From positions 124,001 through 188,000 of the forward strand of contig JAEZTB010000042.1 of assembly GCA_023443745.1 (NCBI GenBank): a stretch of DNA of 64,000 nt, given 5' to 3'. Under the pieces are notes generated by a model. The model saw only the letters and a program-made list of their open reading frames with translations, made no database searches and was not told where the DNA came from. Made by a program: the position numbers and the translations under genes. The stretch comes from Bacillota bacterium. GTDB taxonomy: Bacteria > Bacillota > Clostridia > DSM-8532. Of the stretch, positions 7,265 to 17,900 are shown piece after piece (the first letter of the stretch is position 1; each line of letters begins with the position of its first letter).

Positions 7265-8608
7265 TTATTGGCCGTATATGGTCTTTATTGTAGCTTCAGT
7301 TTCTGCTAAAACTGTTTTAATATCTTCTTTTGCAACAACAATACGCTCTACCGCTTTTGTCATTTCGTTCATTGCATTGTCGAACATTGCACTGGTTGCA
7401 GGCAACGGACTCGCGGTTTCAGATTGTTTATTAAATACTTCCATGAAATAGTCCTCATTCATCTCAGGCAGAGCAGCAATAGATTTTCTTGCCGAAAGGA
7501 CTGCATTGGATTTGTGATATTTCAGCATAGCATCTTTACTAATGAGATACTCGCAGAGCTTTATAGCTGCTTCTTTCTTTTCGGACTTGGCATAAACAGC
7601 CAACTGATGCTCTGTATATACTGTTTCACTGCGGCCGGTCTTACCGGTAGGAATGATAGCTATGCCCATTTTTTTGTCAAATTCCTTATCCAAACCGCTG
7701 CTCTTTCTGTATGCACCACGTCCCATATCACCATCGAAAATGATGCCGATCTGACCGGCGGCAAAGAGACCTCTGAGATCCTTGATTTCTAGGCCCATGG
7801 GGATTACTTTTTCATCAACAAGGGTTTTAAGATATGTAAGGGCTTCAATGTTTCCTTCGTTGTTTATGACAACTTTGCCGTCCGCATCAACAAACCGGCC
7901 TCCAAAGGCATAAAGTACGCCATTTAGAACTGTACCGGTATGAGCAACCTTACCGGTAGGGATTCCTAAGCCATAAAGAGTATTACCCGATGCATCCTTG
8001 CCAAGCTTGGAAATTGCTCTGGCAGCCGCCGTCATCTCCTCCCATGTTGCAGGAGCTTTTTCGGGGTCAAGACCAGCTTTCGTGAAGAGTTCCTTATTGT
8101 AGTACATCGCGATAGGGTGAGGAGCCCAGGAAAGAGCCTTGACCTTACCATTATAGGTAGTGCCGGAGAGATAGCCGGGATAAATATCAGCCAGGACTTC
8201 TTTGGATGCCAATGTATCCAACTCCGCCAAGATGCCTGACCCGTTAAAAGCACTCATCATCTGTGAATTTCCCATAATGACATCTGCTGTATTTCCGGAT
8301 GTACCGGCAATTAAAATCTGATCTTTATACTGATTAAAGGGAATGGCAATTGACTCAACCTTGATGCCTGGATTTGCTGCCATAAAATCATTTAAGAGCT
8401 CTTTAAATATTGCTGAGGTTGCTTCTTCAGCTTCCAGCCAGTTACTTATTGTAATTGTAACGTCTTTTGCAGGCTCAGGCGTGCTTGAGGTTTCTGCCGG
8501 AGCCGAGGAAGTTGGCGTTGCACTGTTTTCGGCAGGCTGGCTTCCGCATCCCGCTAAGGCCACTACAACCATAATTATAGCCAAAAGTAAGCTTAAAAAC
8601 TTTTTCAT
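7265..8608 (-). CDS. Extracellular sugar-binding lipoprotein of an ABC transporter
   Basis: The 447-residue protein is a family 1 solute-binding protein. The signal peptide ends in the lipobox LAGC with the acylated Cys at residue 21, followed by a Ser/Thr/Pro/Ala-rich linker (about residues 22-48). The two-lobed binding fold follows and includes TWEEMTAAARAISK, a typical segment of this family. It would sit on the outer face of the membrane and deliver a saccharide to the two permeases encoded downstream. AAAGGAGG precedes the ATG. The ligand cannot be told from sequence. Confidence 0.92.
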   Translation of the reverse strand: MKKFLSLLLAIIMVVVALAGCGSQPAENSATPTSSAPAETSSTPEPAKDVTITISNWLEAEEATSAIFKELLNDFMAANPGIKVESIAIPFNQYKDQILIAGTSGNTADVIMGNSQMMSAFNGSGILAELDTLASKEVLADIYPGYLSGTTYNGKVKALSWAPHPIAMYYNKELFTKAGLDPEKAPATWEEMTAAARAISKLGKDASGNTLYGLGIPTGKVAHTGTVLNGVLYAFGGRFVDADGKVVINNEGNIEALTYLKTLVDEKVIPMGLEIKDLRGLFAAGQIGIIFDGDMGRGAYRKSSGLDKEFDKKMGIAIIPTGKTGRSETVYTEHQLAVYAKSEKKEAAIKLCEYLISKDAMLKYHKSNAVLSARKSIAALPEMNEDYFMEVFNKQSETASPLPATSAMFDNAMNEMTKAVERIVVAKEDIKTVLAETEATIKTIYGQ

Positions 8609-8654
8609 GGTAATCCTCCTTTAATGATATAAATCTTTTGAACATGAGGCTTTT

Positions 8655-8676
8655 TGTGATCACACTAATGATTATA
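8655..8676 (-). promoter_or_regulatory. Candidate promoter -10 and palindrome before the binding-protein gene
   Basis: A TATAAT hexamer (minus strand, 8671-8676) lies about 60 bases before the start, and the 10-base palindrome TGTGATCACA (8655-8664) is just downstream of it. The -35 region is weak (T-rich), as expected for a promoter needing an activator. The response regulator encoded upstream is the obvious candidate. The palindrome could be a repressor or CRP-type site. Confidence 0.4.
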
Positions 8677-8689
8677 AATGACAGTAATA

Positions 8690-8728
8690 TGAAAAAATAG
8701 GACATTAAATTCACTTTGCGTCCTATTT
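8690..8728 (-). terminator. Terminator after the response regulator gene
   Basis: AAATAGGAC (8695-8703) and GTCCTATTT (8720-8728) form a 9-bp stem with a 16-base loop. On the minus strand it is followed by T residues. It separates the two-component genes from the transporter genes. Confidence 0.75.
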
Positions 8729-8775
8729 AATCAGTATTCTTTGTTTTTCAGAACAATTATTATCTATTTTGCCGG

Positions 8776-9483
8776 TTAACGCTCAGAACTCGGTGTTACG
8801 CCAAAATACTCTTTGTAGATATGAGTGAAGTGCTTGGTACTGTTATATCCTATCATTCTGCTTATATCAATGATGGAGAGGTCGGTATTTTGTATTAATT
8901 TGCGGCTTTTATCCATGCGAAGCTCAGTTAGGTAATCTATATATTTCTTGCCTGTCTGCTTTTTGAAAAGCGTAGAAAAGTAATTTGTATTCATATTGAC
9001 TTCCCGGCTTACATCTTCAAGACTGATGTTTTTGTAAAAATTGTTTTCGATAAAGGATAGAGCCTTACTGATTGTATCCTGAGTTATCTTTGGCTGTGAG
9101 TTCTCTGTGGGAGCATCAGGGATATGCCACAAGGCATTCAGGCGTTGGATTAATTCAAAGCGGTTTATTGGCTTCAGGATATAATCGTGCACCCCATACT
9201 TGATAGCAGTTCGGGCATATTCAAACTCACTGTATGCACTTATAATGATAAACTGTGTCTTTAGATCACTGTTGTGAGCCTTTTGGATCATCTCCAGCCC
9301 GTTCATGAAGGGCATTTTAATATCTGTTATGGCAATGTCGGGACAAAAGGAAACTAAATTCTGATAGCCTTCCCTGCCATTCTCACATTCTTCAATCAAT
9401 AAATCGGCGTAGGTCTTTTCTAAAATTTTGCGTATCCCTTGTCTGATAATACCTTCGTCATCACATATTAATAGCTTTTTCAT
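8776..9483 (-). CDS. Response regulator with AraC-type DNA-binding domain (YesN-like)
   Basis: The 235-residue protein has an N-terminal receiver domain with acidic residues in LLICDDEG, the phosphorylated Asp54 in ITDIKMP and the conserved Lys in YILKP. A C-terminal AraC double helix-turn-helix covers about residues 135-235, with the classic ISRMIGYNSTKHFTHIYKEY segment. Start is ATG 9483, eight bases after AGGAG; an upstream in-frame GTG overlaps the ribosome binding site. It is encoded 20 bases after its sensor kinase and just before the sugar transporter. It most likely activates that operon when the sugar is sensed outside the cell. Confidence 0.93.
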   Translation of the reverse strand: MKKLLICDDEGIIRQGIRKILEKTYADLLIEECENGREGYQNLVSFCPDIAITDIKMPFMNGLEMIQKAHNSDLKTQFIIISAYSEFEYARTAIKYGVHDYILKPINRFELIQRLNALWHIPDAPTENSQPKITQDTISKALSFIENNFYKNISLEDVSREVNMNTNYFSTLFKKQTGKKYIDYLTELRMDKSRKLIQNTDLSIIDISRMIGYNSTKHFTHIYKEYFGVTPSSER

Positions 9484-9503
9484 CGGTATCACTCCTCACC
9501 AAT

Positions 9504-11195
9504 TTATTGAATCGGTATTTTTATGGATGTAATTGTACCAAAACCTGAGCGTGACCTAATCCGGAAACAACCTTTCTCTCCATAAGTCAGGCGCAGCCTT
9601 CGACTTAAGTTTCTCAGGGCGAAGCAGTCCATGGTTTCATCATTATTATCAGATTTAAGAAGCTCGTGAATGCGATGAATTCTATCTTTTGATATGGCCT
9701 CGCCATCATTATAGACATGTATGATAAGAAATTTTTTGGTTTTTCGGGCCGTAATCAACAAATGACAATGACCCTGGGGTATATTTTCAAAGCCATGCTT
9801 GACGGCATTTTCAACAAGAGGCTGTAAGCAGAGCCGAGGCAATGACTGTAATAAACAATTGTCGGATATGCGGTAAGATATCTCAAATTTCTCTGGTGCT
9901 CTTATTTTCTGAATAGTCACATAATTCTTAACATTTTCCAGCTCCTCGGACAGCTTAACCTTCGTATCAGGGTTCATGGCATATCGCATCATTGCCGAAA
10001 AGGCATGTGTGATTTCAACAATTTCATAATTATCGCGAATAACGGCCAGCATTGATATACTTTCAAGCGTATTGTATACAAAATGAGGATTGATTTGGCT
10101 TTGAAGTGCTTGTATTCGTGCATGCTGGTTTTCTATCTGGGAAAGGTAATTTTTTTCAATCAATAATTTCATATCTCTTGCCATGGTATTAAGACTTTTG
10201 GAAAGATCTCCTATTTCATCGTTATGACGGTCTGAGACAGCTACCTCCAGATTGCCTGCTGCAATTTCCTTTGTTGCATTGCGAAGCTTAATAATCCTTT
10301 TGGCAAACCAATCTGTGAACATCTTGTCAATAAAGTAAAGAAAAAACAATACAGCAACCAGTCCTGCAGTAAAATATAGATAAGCAATACTAGAGTCTTT
10401 TTGAATCTCTTTGAGCGGAAGCCGGTATTCTACTTGAAGGCCGAGTGCTTTCCCATAGACTGAAAAATAGTTTTTATTTGGAATGTAATGATCAGAAGCT
10501 ATTAATTCATCTCCAAGTAGAACGGCGTTGGCATTATCATTGATGAGGGTCTTAAAAATATCGTAAACTTTATTTCTATCCAGCTCCACATACGATATAC
10601 CTATTACCTTTCCGTTCTGCATGTCGAAAATGGTATTGGCCAGCACGATAACCGGCTCTCCTTTCTCAAGGCTTTTCCCTGTACCAAAATAAAAGGGAGC
10701 TTCGCCTGTTAAAAGGCCTTTAAACCATTCTGCGTCAGAATAGGCCAAATAAAGATCCAAATCCATAAAATCCTTGGAAAAGGTTTTACTTGAATCGCTC
10801 AGGTATAAGGACAAATTCACAGTGCGCATGTCCGAGGAATAAATATTGGCCAGCCTGTTACGCATGAAGTCCCTCGTATCGAGCCTGGCTTTGTAATTTT
10901 CAACAGTATAGTTCCTTATGGCCTTCTGTACATTGATATCTGTTGAAAGAGAAAAGATTCCTTCCTTCGCACGAGAAACCCAAAGATCCATTTCTTCGAC
11001 TGTTTTATCCAAAGCTATTTGTGCCTGTGTTTTGGCGTTGTCAACCGTAACATTGAAAAAGATAATAGAAGTAACGGTAAATATAATAATTAGAGGAATT
11101 ACAGCCACAATCCAATGGGAGAGTGTCAGCTTGGTATGAATTGAAAAATCACTAATACGAAAGCGAAATTTTTCCATTGACCGGCCCTTCATCAT
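9504..11195 (-). CDS. Sensor histidine kinase (YesM-like, LytS/His_kinase family)
   Basis: The protein of about 563 residues has a first membrane helix near residues 25-50 and an extracellular sensor region to about residue 265. A second helix (LYFTAGLVAVLFFLYFI) leads into a HAMP domain containing EIAAGNLEVAVSDRHNDEIG. The His_kinase phosphoacceptor site is INPHFVYNTLESI, and the ATPase N-box is LCLQPLVENAVKHGFE. ATG 11195 or 11192 both suit the GAGG site. With the YesN-like regulator it forms a two-component pair typical of Firmicute polysaccharide loci, detecting extracellular oligosaccharide. The ligand is unknown. Confidence 0.92.
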   Translation of the reverse strand: MMKGRSMEKFRFRISDFSIHTKLTLSHWIVAVIPLIIIFTVTSIIFFNVTVDNAKTQAQIALDKTVEEMDLWVSRAKEGIFSLSTDINVQKAIRNYTVENYKARLDTRDFMRNRLANIYSSDMRTVNLSLYLSDSSKTFSKDFMDLDLYLAYSDAEWFKGLLTGEAPFYFGTGKSLEKGEPVIVLANTIFDMQNGKVIGISYVELDRNKVYDIFKTLINDNANAVLLGDELIASDHYIPNKNYFSVYGKALGLQVEYRLPLKEIQKDSSIAYLYFTAGLVAVLFFLYFIDKMFTDWFAKRIIKLRNATKEIAAGNLEVAVSDRHNDEIGDLSKSLNTMARDMKLLIEKNYLSQIENQHARIQALQSQINPHFVYNTLESISMLAVIRDNYEIVEITHAFSAMMRYAMNPDTKVKLSEELENVKNYVTIQKIRAPEKFEISYRISDNCLLQSLPRLCLQPLVENAVKHGFENIPQGHCHLLITARKTKKFLIIHVYNDGEAISKDRIHRIHELLKSDNNDETMDCFALRNLSRRLRLTYGEKGCFRIRSRSGFGTITSIKIPIQ

Positions 11196-11296
11196 GAACA
11201 CCTCAATGGTCCAGTTTTCATCAGTATATTATAGATAGAAAATTAATTCAAAGATAAGTTTTTTGGCAATATGATTTGAAAGTTAGGAGCATTTAT

Positions 11297-11335
11297 CAAA
11301 AAAGCTGCCCCGTATTCTAACGAGGCAGCTTTTTC
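11297..11335 (-). terminator. Terminator after rpoC (bidirectional)
   Basis: AAAGCTGCC (11301-11309) pairs with GGCAGCTTT (11324-11332), extended by an inner CGT/ACG stem. There is an A run before and a T run after, so it can stop transcripts in both directions. It ends the rpoBC transcript about 35 bases after the rpoC stop. Confidence 0.9.
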
Positions 11336-11368
11336 ATGATACTTATACCATTTTGTTTAGTCTACTGA

Positions 11369-14300
11369 TCATTTGTCATTAATGTCTAGTTCTATATCCC
11401 TATATTTGGCCATACCTGTTCCTGCAGGGATAAGCTTACCAATAATGATATTTTCCTTAAGACCAATGAGCGGGTCAATCTTGCCCTTTATAGCGGCTTC
11501 AGTGAGAACCCTTGTGGTTTCCTGGAAGGATGCCGCCGACAAGAAGGATTCGGTTGCGAGGGACGCCTTGGTAATACCCAGGAGTGAACGCTTGCCGGTT
11601 GCAGGCCTTAAGCCCTGTTCCTCAGCAGCACCATTCTTCTCCTCAAATTCAAACATATCCACAAGACTTCCTGGAAGCATATCGGTGTCACCATACTCAT
11701 CAATTTTAACTTTTCTGAGCATTTGACGGACGATAACTTCAATATGCTTGTCGTTGATATCAACGCCCTGCAGTCTGTAAACCTTCTGGACTTCCTGGAG
11801 CAGATATCTTTGAACAGCTTGAATACCCTTGATTTTCAGGATATCGTGAGGATTGACGGAACCTTCGGTAAGTTCGTCACCGGCCTCGATAACCTCACCA
11901 TCGGCTACCTTTATTGATGAACCGTATGGGATGAGATAGGTCTTGGCTTCTCCGTTTTCGTTGTTGGTAACCTCTATCTCACGCTTTTTCTTGGTATCCT
12001 TAATGCGCACGGTTCCTGCCAATTCGGAAACGATGGCAAGACCCTTGGGCTTACGGGCTTCGAAAAGCTCCTCAACACGGGGAAGACCCTGAGTAATGTC
12101 ATCACCGGCTACACCACCGGTGTGGAAGGTACGCATGGTGAGCTGGGTACCAGGTTCACCAATGGACTGGGCTGCAATAAAGCCTACTGCTTCACCCACA
12201 TTACATTCCTCACCATTGGCAAGGTTAACACCATAACACTTGGCGCAAACGCCTACACGTGAACGGCAGGTGAGAACTGAACGTATCTTCATCTTGTTGT
12301 ATCCGGCCTTCTCAACCTTTTCAGCAAGAGGCTCGGTAATGAGCTCATTGGCTTTTACAATAACCTCTCCGGTAGCCTTGTCAACGATATCTTCGGGTGC
12401 GAAACGGCCTGTAAGACGTTCAGCCAAGCCCTCAATGGTCTTGCCGCTTATAACGATGGGCTGAATCTCAATGCCGTCGGTTGTACCACAGTCATCCTCA
12501 CGGATGATCACATCCTGGGAGACGTCAACCAGACGACGGGTCAGGTATCCTGAGTCAGCGGTACGAAGAGCAGTATCGGCCAGACCCTTTCTTGCTCCGT
12601 GAGTGGAGATAAAGTATTCCAAAACATTGAGTCCTTCACGGAAGTTGGACCGGATCGGAATCTCAAGGGTTTCACCGGAGGTATCTGCCATAAGTCCACG
12701 CATACCGGCCAGCTGTCTGATCTGGTTGATATTACCGCGGGCTCCTGACTGAGACATCATGTAAACCGGATTAAACCTATCCAGAGAACTGATCAAGGCA
12801 TTCTTGATCTCCTCGGTGGTCTTGTTCCAGGCTGTGATGATGGCGCTCTTGCGTTCTTCTTTATTATAGAGACCGTTTCTGTAGTGCTTTTCGATCTCTT
12901 CGACCTTCCTGTCGGTCTCTTCAAGGTATCTCTGCTTAACCTCAGGAATGGTCATATCGGTAATACCGATGGTGATGGCTCCCTTTGTAGAGTATTTAAA
13001 GCCCAGCGACTTAATATTGTCGAGCACAACGGCTGTCTTGTTGGTGCCGTTAATGCGGATGGAGCGATCAATGATTTTACCCAGTTCCTTCTTGCCTACC
13101 AGGAAGTCAACTTCGTAGTTAAACATGGTTTCAGGATCGGTTCTGTCCACATAACCCAGGTTTTGGGGAATGGCAGTATTGAATATGATCTTACCCACAG
13201 TGGTATTAATGACCTTTGATTTTTCCACGCCGTCGAATACCCTTGTGACTCTGACCTTAATACGTGAATGCAGGCTTACGGCTTTATTTTCATAGGCCAT
13301 AACAGCTTCTTCGGTGCTGGCAAAAACCTTGCCTTCACCTATTACGCCATTGGTGATGTTACCGTTCTCATCTCTTTCAGCCTCTTTTTCTATGGTTAGG
13401 AAGTAGCTGCCCAGAACCATATCCTGGGTAGGAACAGTAACCGGCTTGCCGTCCTGCGGCTTTAAGAGGTTATTGGCTGAAAGCATCAGAATACGCGCTT
13501 CAGCTTGAGCCTCAGCAGAAAGTGGAACGTGCACAGCCATCTGGTCACCGTCAAAGTCGGCATTATAGGCAGTACATACCAGAGGATGCAATTTAATGGC
13601 ACGGCCCTCAACCAAAACCGGTTCAAAGGCTTGTATACCTAATCTGTGAAGGGTAGGCGCACGGTTTAAAAGAACGGGATGTTCCTTGATAACTTCTTCA
13701 AGAACGTCCCAGACCTCTGTCTTAACACGCTCCACCATACGCTTCGCACTCTTGATGTTATGAGCAAGTCCTCTTTCTACAAGCTTCTTCATGACGAAGG
13801 GCTTGAAGAGCTCCAGAGCCATTTCCTTGGGAAGGCCGCACTGGAAAATCTTAAGCTCAGGGCCTACCACGATAACGGAACGACCGGAGTAGTCAACACG
13901 CTTACCCAGAAGGTTCTGGCGGAAGCGGCCCTGCTTACCCTTAAGCATGTCGGAGAGGGACTTCAGCGGACGGTTGCCCGGTCCGGTAACAGGACGCCCA
14001 CGGCGACCATTGTCAATAAGCGCGTCAACAGCTTCCTGAAGCATACGCTTTTCATTTCTGACAATGATTTCAGGTGCGCCGAGATCTAAAAGTCTCTTCA
14101 AACGGTTATTTCTGTTTATCACTCTTCTATACAGATCATTTAAGTCGGAGGTAGCAAAACGGCCGCCATCCAACTGAACCATAGGACGAAGCTCCGGAGG
14201 AATGACAGGTATGACATCAAGAACCATCCATTCCGGACTATTTCCGGAACCACGGAAGGCTTCTACGATTTCCAGACGCTTGATGGCACGAATCTTCTTC

Positions 14301-14902
14301 TGACCGTTAGCGTTTTCTACCTCGTCTCTCAGATCCTTGGCCAGCTTTTCCATATCCATATTGGACAGGAGCTCTTTTACAGCTTCCGCACCCATGCCGG
14401 CTCTGAAGTTATTCCCGAATTTATCAATACTCTCACGGTATTCTTTCTCATTTAAGACCTGCTTCTGAGAAAGAGGGGTGCTCCCTGGATCAATGACCAC
14501 ATAGGAGGCGAAGTAAAGAACCTTTTCAAGAGCTCTTGGCGACATATCCAAAAGTAAGCCCATTCGGCTGGGTATACCCTTGAAATACCAGATATGGGAA
14601 ACAGGTGCAGCCAGTTCAATATGGCCCATGCGCTCACGGCGTACCTTTGAGCGTGTTACCTCAACACCGCAGCGATCGCATATGATACCCTTGTAACGAA
14701 CGCGCTTATATTTTCCGCAATGGCATTCCCAGTCCCTGGTAGGTCCAAAAATCCTCTCACAGAACAAACCGTCTCGTTCGGGCTTCAAGGTTCTATAATT
14801 GATGGTCTCGGGCTTTTTAACCTCTCCTCTTGACCATTCACGGATTTTTTCCGGGGAGGCAAGACCAATCTGTATGGCATCGAAATTATTCAATTCAAAC
14901 AT
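11369..14902 (-). CDS. rpoC: DNA-directed RNA polymerase subunit beta'
   Basis: The 1177-residue largest catalytic subunit has the expected Firmicute length. The active-site magnesium loop NADFDGDQMAVH is present. The N-terminal zinc ribbon (CHCGKYKRVRYKGIICDRCG) and a second Cys cluster in the C-terminal half (CRSRVGVCAKCYG) are both seen. The bridge-helix/trigger-loop region includes GEPGTQLTMRTFHTGG. It begins 14 bases after the rpoB stop, so the two are co-transcribed. rpoC is normally followed by rpsL, rpsG, fusA and tuf; here it is followed by a terminator and an unrelated sugar locus. Confidence 0.99.
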   Translation of the reverse strand: MFELNNFDAIQIGLASPEKIREWSRGEVKKPETINYRTLKPERDGLFCERIFGPTRDWECHCGKYKRVRYKGIICDRCGVEVTRSKVRRERMGHIELAAPVSHIWYFKGIPSRMGLLLDMSPRALEKVLYFASYVVIDPGSTPLSQKQVLNEKEYRESIDKFGNNFRAGMGAEAVKELLSNMDMEKLAKDLRDEVENANGQKKIRAIKRLEIVEAFRGSGNSPEWMVLDVIPVIPPELRPMVQLDGGRFATSDLNDLYRRVINRNNRLKRLLDLGAPEIIVRNEKRMLQEAVDALIDNGRRGRPVTGPGNRPLKSLSDMLKGKQGRFRQNLLGKRVDYSGRSVIVVGPELKIFQCGLPKEMALELFKPFVMKKLVERGLAHNIKSAKRMVERVKTEVWDVLEEVIKEHPVLLNRAPTLHRLGIQAFEPVLVEGRAIKLHPLVCTAYNADFDGDQMAVHVPLSAEAQAEARILMLSANNLLKPQDGKPVTVPTQDMVLGSYFLTIEKEAERDENGNITNGVIGEGKVFASTEEAVMAYENKAVSLHSRIKVRVTRVFDGVEKSKVINTTVGKIIFNTAIPQNLGYVDRTDPETMFNYEVDFLVGKKELGKIIDRSIRINGTNKTAVVLDNIKSLGFKYSTKGAITIGITDMTIPEVKQRYLEETDRKVEEIEKHYRNGLYNKEERKSAIITAWNKTTEEIKNALISSLDRFNPVYMMSQSGARGNINQIRQLAGMRGLMADTSGETLEIPIRSNFREGLNVLEYFISTHGARKGLADTALRTADSGYLTRRLVDVSQDVIIREDDCGTTDGIEIQPIVISGKTIEGLAERLTGRFAPEDIVDKATGEVIVKANELITEPLAEKVEKAGYNKMKIRSVLTCRSRVGVCAKCYGVNLANGEECNVGEAVGFIAAQSIGEPGTQLTMRTFHTGGVAGDDITQGLPRVEELFEARKPKGLAIVSELAGTVRIKDTKKKREIEVTNNENGEAKTYLIPYGSSIKVADGEVIEAGDELTEGSVNPHDILKIKGIQAVQRYLLQEVQKVYRLQGVDINDKHIEVIVRQMLRKVKIDEYGDTDMLPGSLVDMFEFEEKNGAAEEQGLRPATGKRSLLGITKASLATESFLSAASFQETTRVLTEAAIKGKIDPLIGLKENIIIGKLIPAGTGMAKYRDIELDINDK

Positions 14903-14916
14903 TCCTTGTCACCCTC

Positions 14917-17900
14917 CTATATTTCATCATCGTCATCGATCATGTCATCATCGATGCCGAACATATCGCCGACAATGTCCTCATTAAGTTCATCGCCTTC
15001 TGCAATTTCACCGACGTCAAGGGTGTCTATTCCAAACTCTTCGTCTATAACATCACGACCCTCTTCATCATCCAGGTCAAGATAGGATAAGGTTTCATCC
15101 TCCCTGCCCTCGATATTGACATCAAGCTCTTCCAGGTCGTCATAAATGGATTCCTTGATCTCGATCTCTTCACGCTGGTCGCTGAAGACCTTCACGTCCA
15201 GAGCAAGGCTCTGAAGCTCCTTCATAAGAACCTTGAAGGATTCAGGAATACCAGGCTCAGGGACATTTTCACCCTTAACAATGGCTTCATAGGTCTTGAC
15301 ACGGCCCACCACGTCGTCGGATTTGACGGTCAGGACTTCCTGGAGTGAATAGGCGGCACCATAAGCTGCCAATGCCCAAACTTCCATTTCACCGAAACGC
15401 TGGCCGCCGAATTGGGCTTTACCACCCAAGGGCTGCTGGGTAACCAGTGAGTAAGGACCTGTGGAACGGGCATGTATTTTATCATCAACCAAGTGAGCAA
15501 GCTTCAGGTAATACATATACCCTACAGTTACGCGGCTGTCAAAAGGATCACCGGTACGTCCGTCATAGAGAACGGACTTTCCATCCTCCGGCAGTCCGGC
15601 ATGTCTCAGGGTTTTAAAGGTATCTTCCTCATTGGCTCCGTCAAAAACGGGGGTTGCAATCTTCCAGCCCAGAGCCTTTGCCGCATAGCCCAAATGAACC
15701 TCCAGAACCTGCCCGATATTCATACGGGAAGGAACACCTAAAGGATTGAGCACAATCTGTAATGGTGTACCGTCCGGCAGGAAGGGCATGTCCTCCACCG
15801 GCAGAATTCTTGAAATAACGCCTTTATTACCATGGCGTCCGGCCATTTTATCGCCCACAGAGATTTTTCTCTTCTGAGCAATGTAAACGCGAACCAATTG
15901 GTTAACACCGGGGGGCAGCTCATCACCGTTTTCACGGGTGAACACCTTGACATCCACAATAATACCCGACTCGCCATGGGGCACTCTTAGAGATGTATCT
16001 CTGACTTCACGAGCTTTTTCACCGAAGATGGCACGAAGGAGGCGTTCTTCAGCGGTTAGCTCGGTTTCACCCTTGGGAGTAACCTTACCCACCAGAATAT
16101 CGCCGGAACGTACCTCGGCACCGATACGGATAATACCGCGCTCATCAAGATCCTTTAAGGAATCCTCGCCTACATTGGGAATGTCACGGGTGATTTCTTC
16201 CGGACCAAGCTTGGTGTCCCGGGATTCGGATTCGTATTCCTCGATGTGAATGGAGGTATACACATCATCACGAACGAGCTCCTCTGAAATCAGAATAGCA
16301 TCCTCGTAATTATAACCCTCCCAGGTCATAAACCCGATAAGAACATTCTTTCCCAGTGCGATTTCACCATTATCGGTGGAAGGTCCGTCTGCAAGAATAT
16401 CGCCTACTTCAACCTGTTCACCCTTTCTTACAAGGGGACGCTGGTTGATGCAGGTACCTTGATTGGAACGCTTATATTTCAGAAGCTTATACTGATTCTT
16501 CTGACCTTTTGGGGTGCGAATAACAATTTCACTGGCTGTTACTTTCTCAACAACACCGGCATTCTTTGCAACAAGACAAACACCGGAGTCCTTAGCTGCG
16601 CGGTATTCAATACCGGTTCCGATGATGGGCGCCTGGGGCTTGATAAGAGGAACGGCCTGACGCTGCATGTTGGATCCCATGAGCGCACGGTTGGCGTCAT
16701 CATTTTCAAGGAACGGGATCATGGCGGTAGCAACAGAAACAAGCTGCTTAGGTGAAACGTCCATGTAATCCACGTAATCCCTGTCCACTTCAAGTATCTT
16801 ATCCTGGAAGCGGCAGCCTACGCGCTTATGAACAAATCTGCCCTCTTCATTAAGAGGTTCATTTGCTTCAGCTATGACATAGAGATCCTCTACATCGGCT
16901 GTCATATATTGAACCTGATCGGTAACAATACCCTTATCTTTGTCAACCTTCCGGTATGGCGCTTCAATGAAGCCATAGTCATTGATGCGGGCAAAAGTAC
17001 TTAATGATCCGATCAAACCGATGTTAGGACCTTCAGGAGTCTCTATAGGACACATACGGCCATAGTGGGAGTGGTGAACGTCACGCACTTCAAAACTTGC
17101 ACGGTCACGTGAGAGACCACCGGGTCCCAAGGCGCTCAGACGGCGCTTATGGGTCAGTTCAGCCAACGGGTTGGTCTGATCCATAAATTGCGACAGCTGG
17201 CTGGAACCAAAGAATTCTTTGATAGCCGCAGCTACCGGGCGGATATTGATAAGGGCCTGGGGTGTTGCCGCATCAATGTCCTGGATGGTCATTCTTTCTC
17301 TGACCACACGCTCCATACGGGCAAGGCCTATGCGGAACTGGTTCTGGAGGAGTTCTCCGACAGAACGCAGACGTCTGTTGCCCAAATGGTCGATATCGTC
17401 GGTATGGCCGATACCATGATCCAAATTCAAGATATAGCAGATGGAAGCGATAATATCTTCCTTGGTGATGTTTTTTGGCATCAGGTTATCGCGGTTTTCT
17501 TTAAGAACCGCAATCAGATCGGCTCCCTTGACGCCATTATGTTCTTCAAGCAGTGCTTTAAGTACATCATAACGTACCTTCTCATTAATACCAGCCTTGG
17601 AAGGCTCAAAAGGAATATACCCTGTAATATCAACCGTCATGTTGCCCACAACCTTGACGGATTTGCCTTCTACTTCAACATGGGCAGCATTGGTTCCTGA
17701 GTTCTGGATTTTCCAAGCCATCTCCTCATTGATTTCAGTACCGGCTTTAACCAGCACCTTTCCTGTGTTGCCATCCTTGATATCCTCCGCAGCAATCTGG
17801 TTGCGAATGCGGTTGGCAAGAGAAAGCTTCTTGTTAAACTTATAGCGGCCTACGCTGGAAAGATCATAGCGCTTGGGGTCAAAGAACAAATTGTTAATAA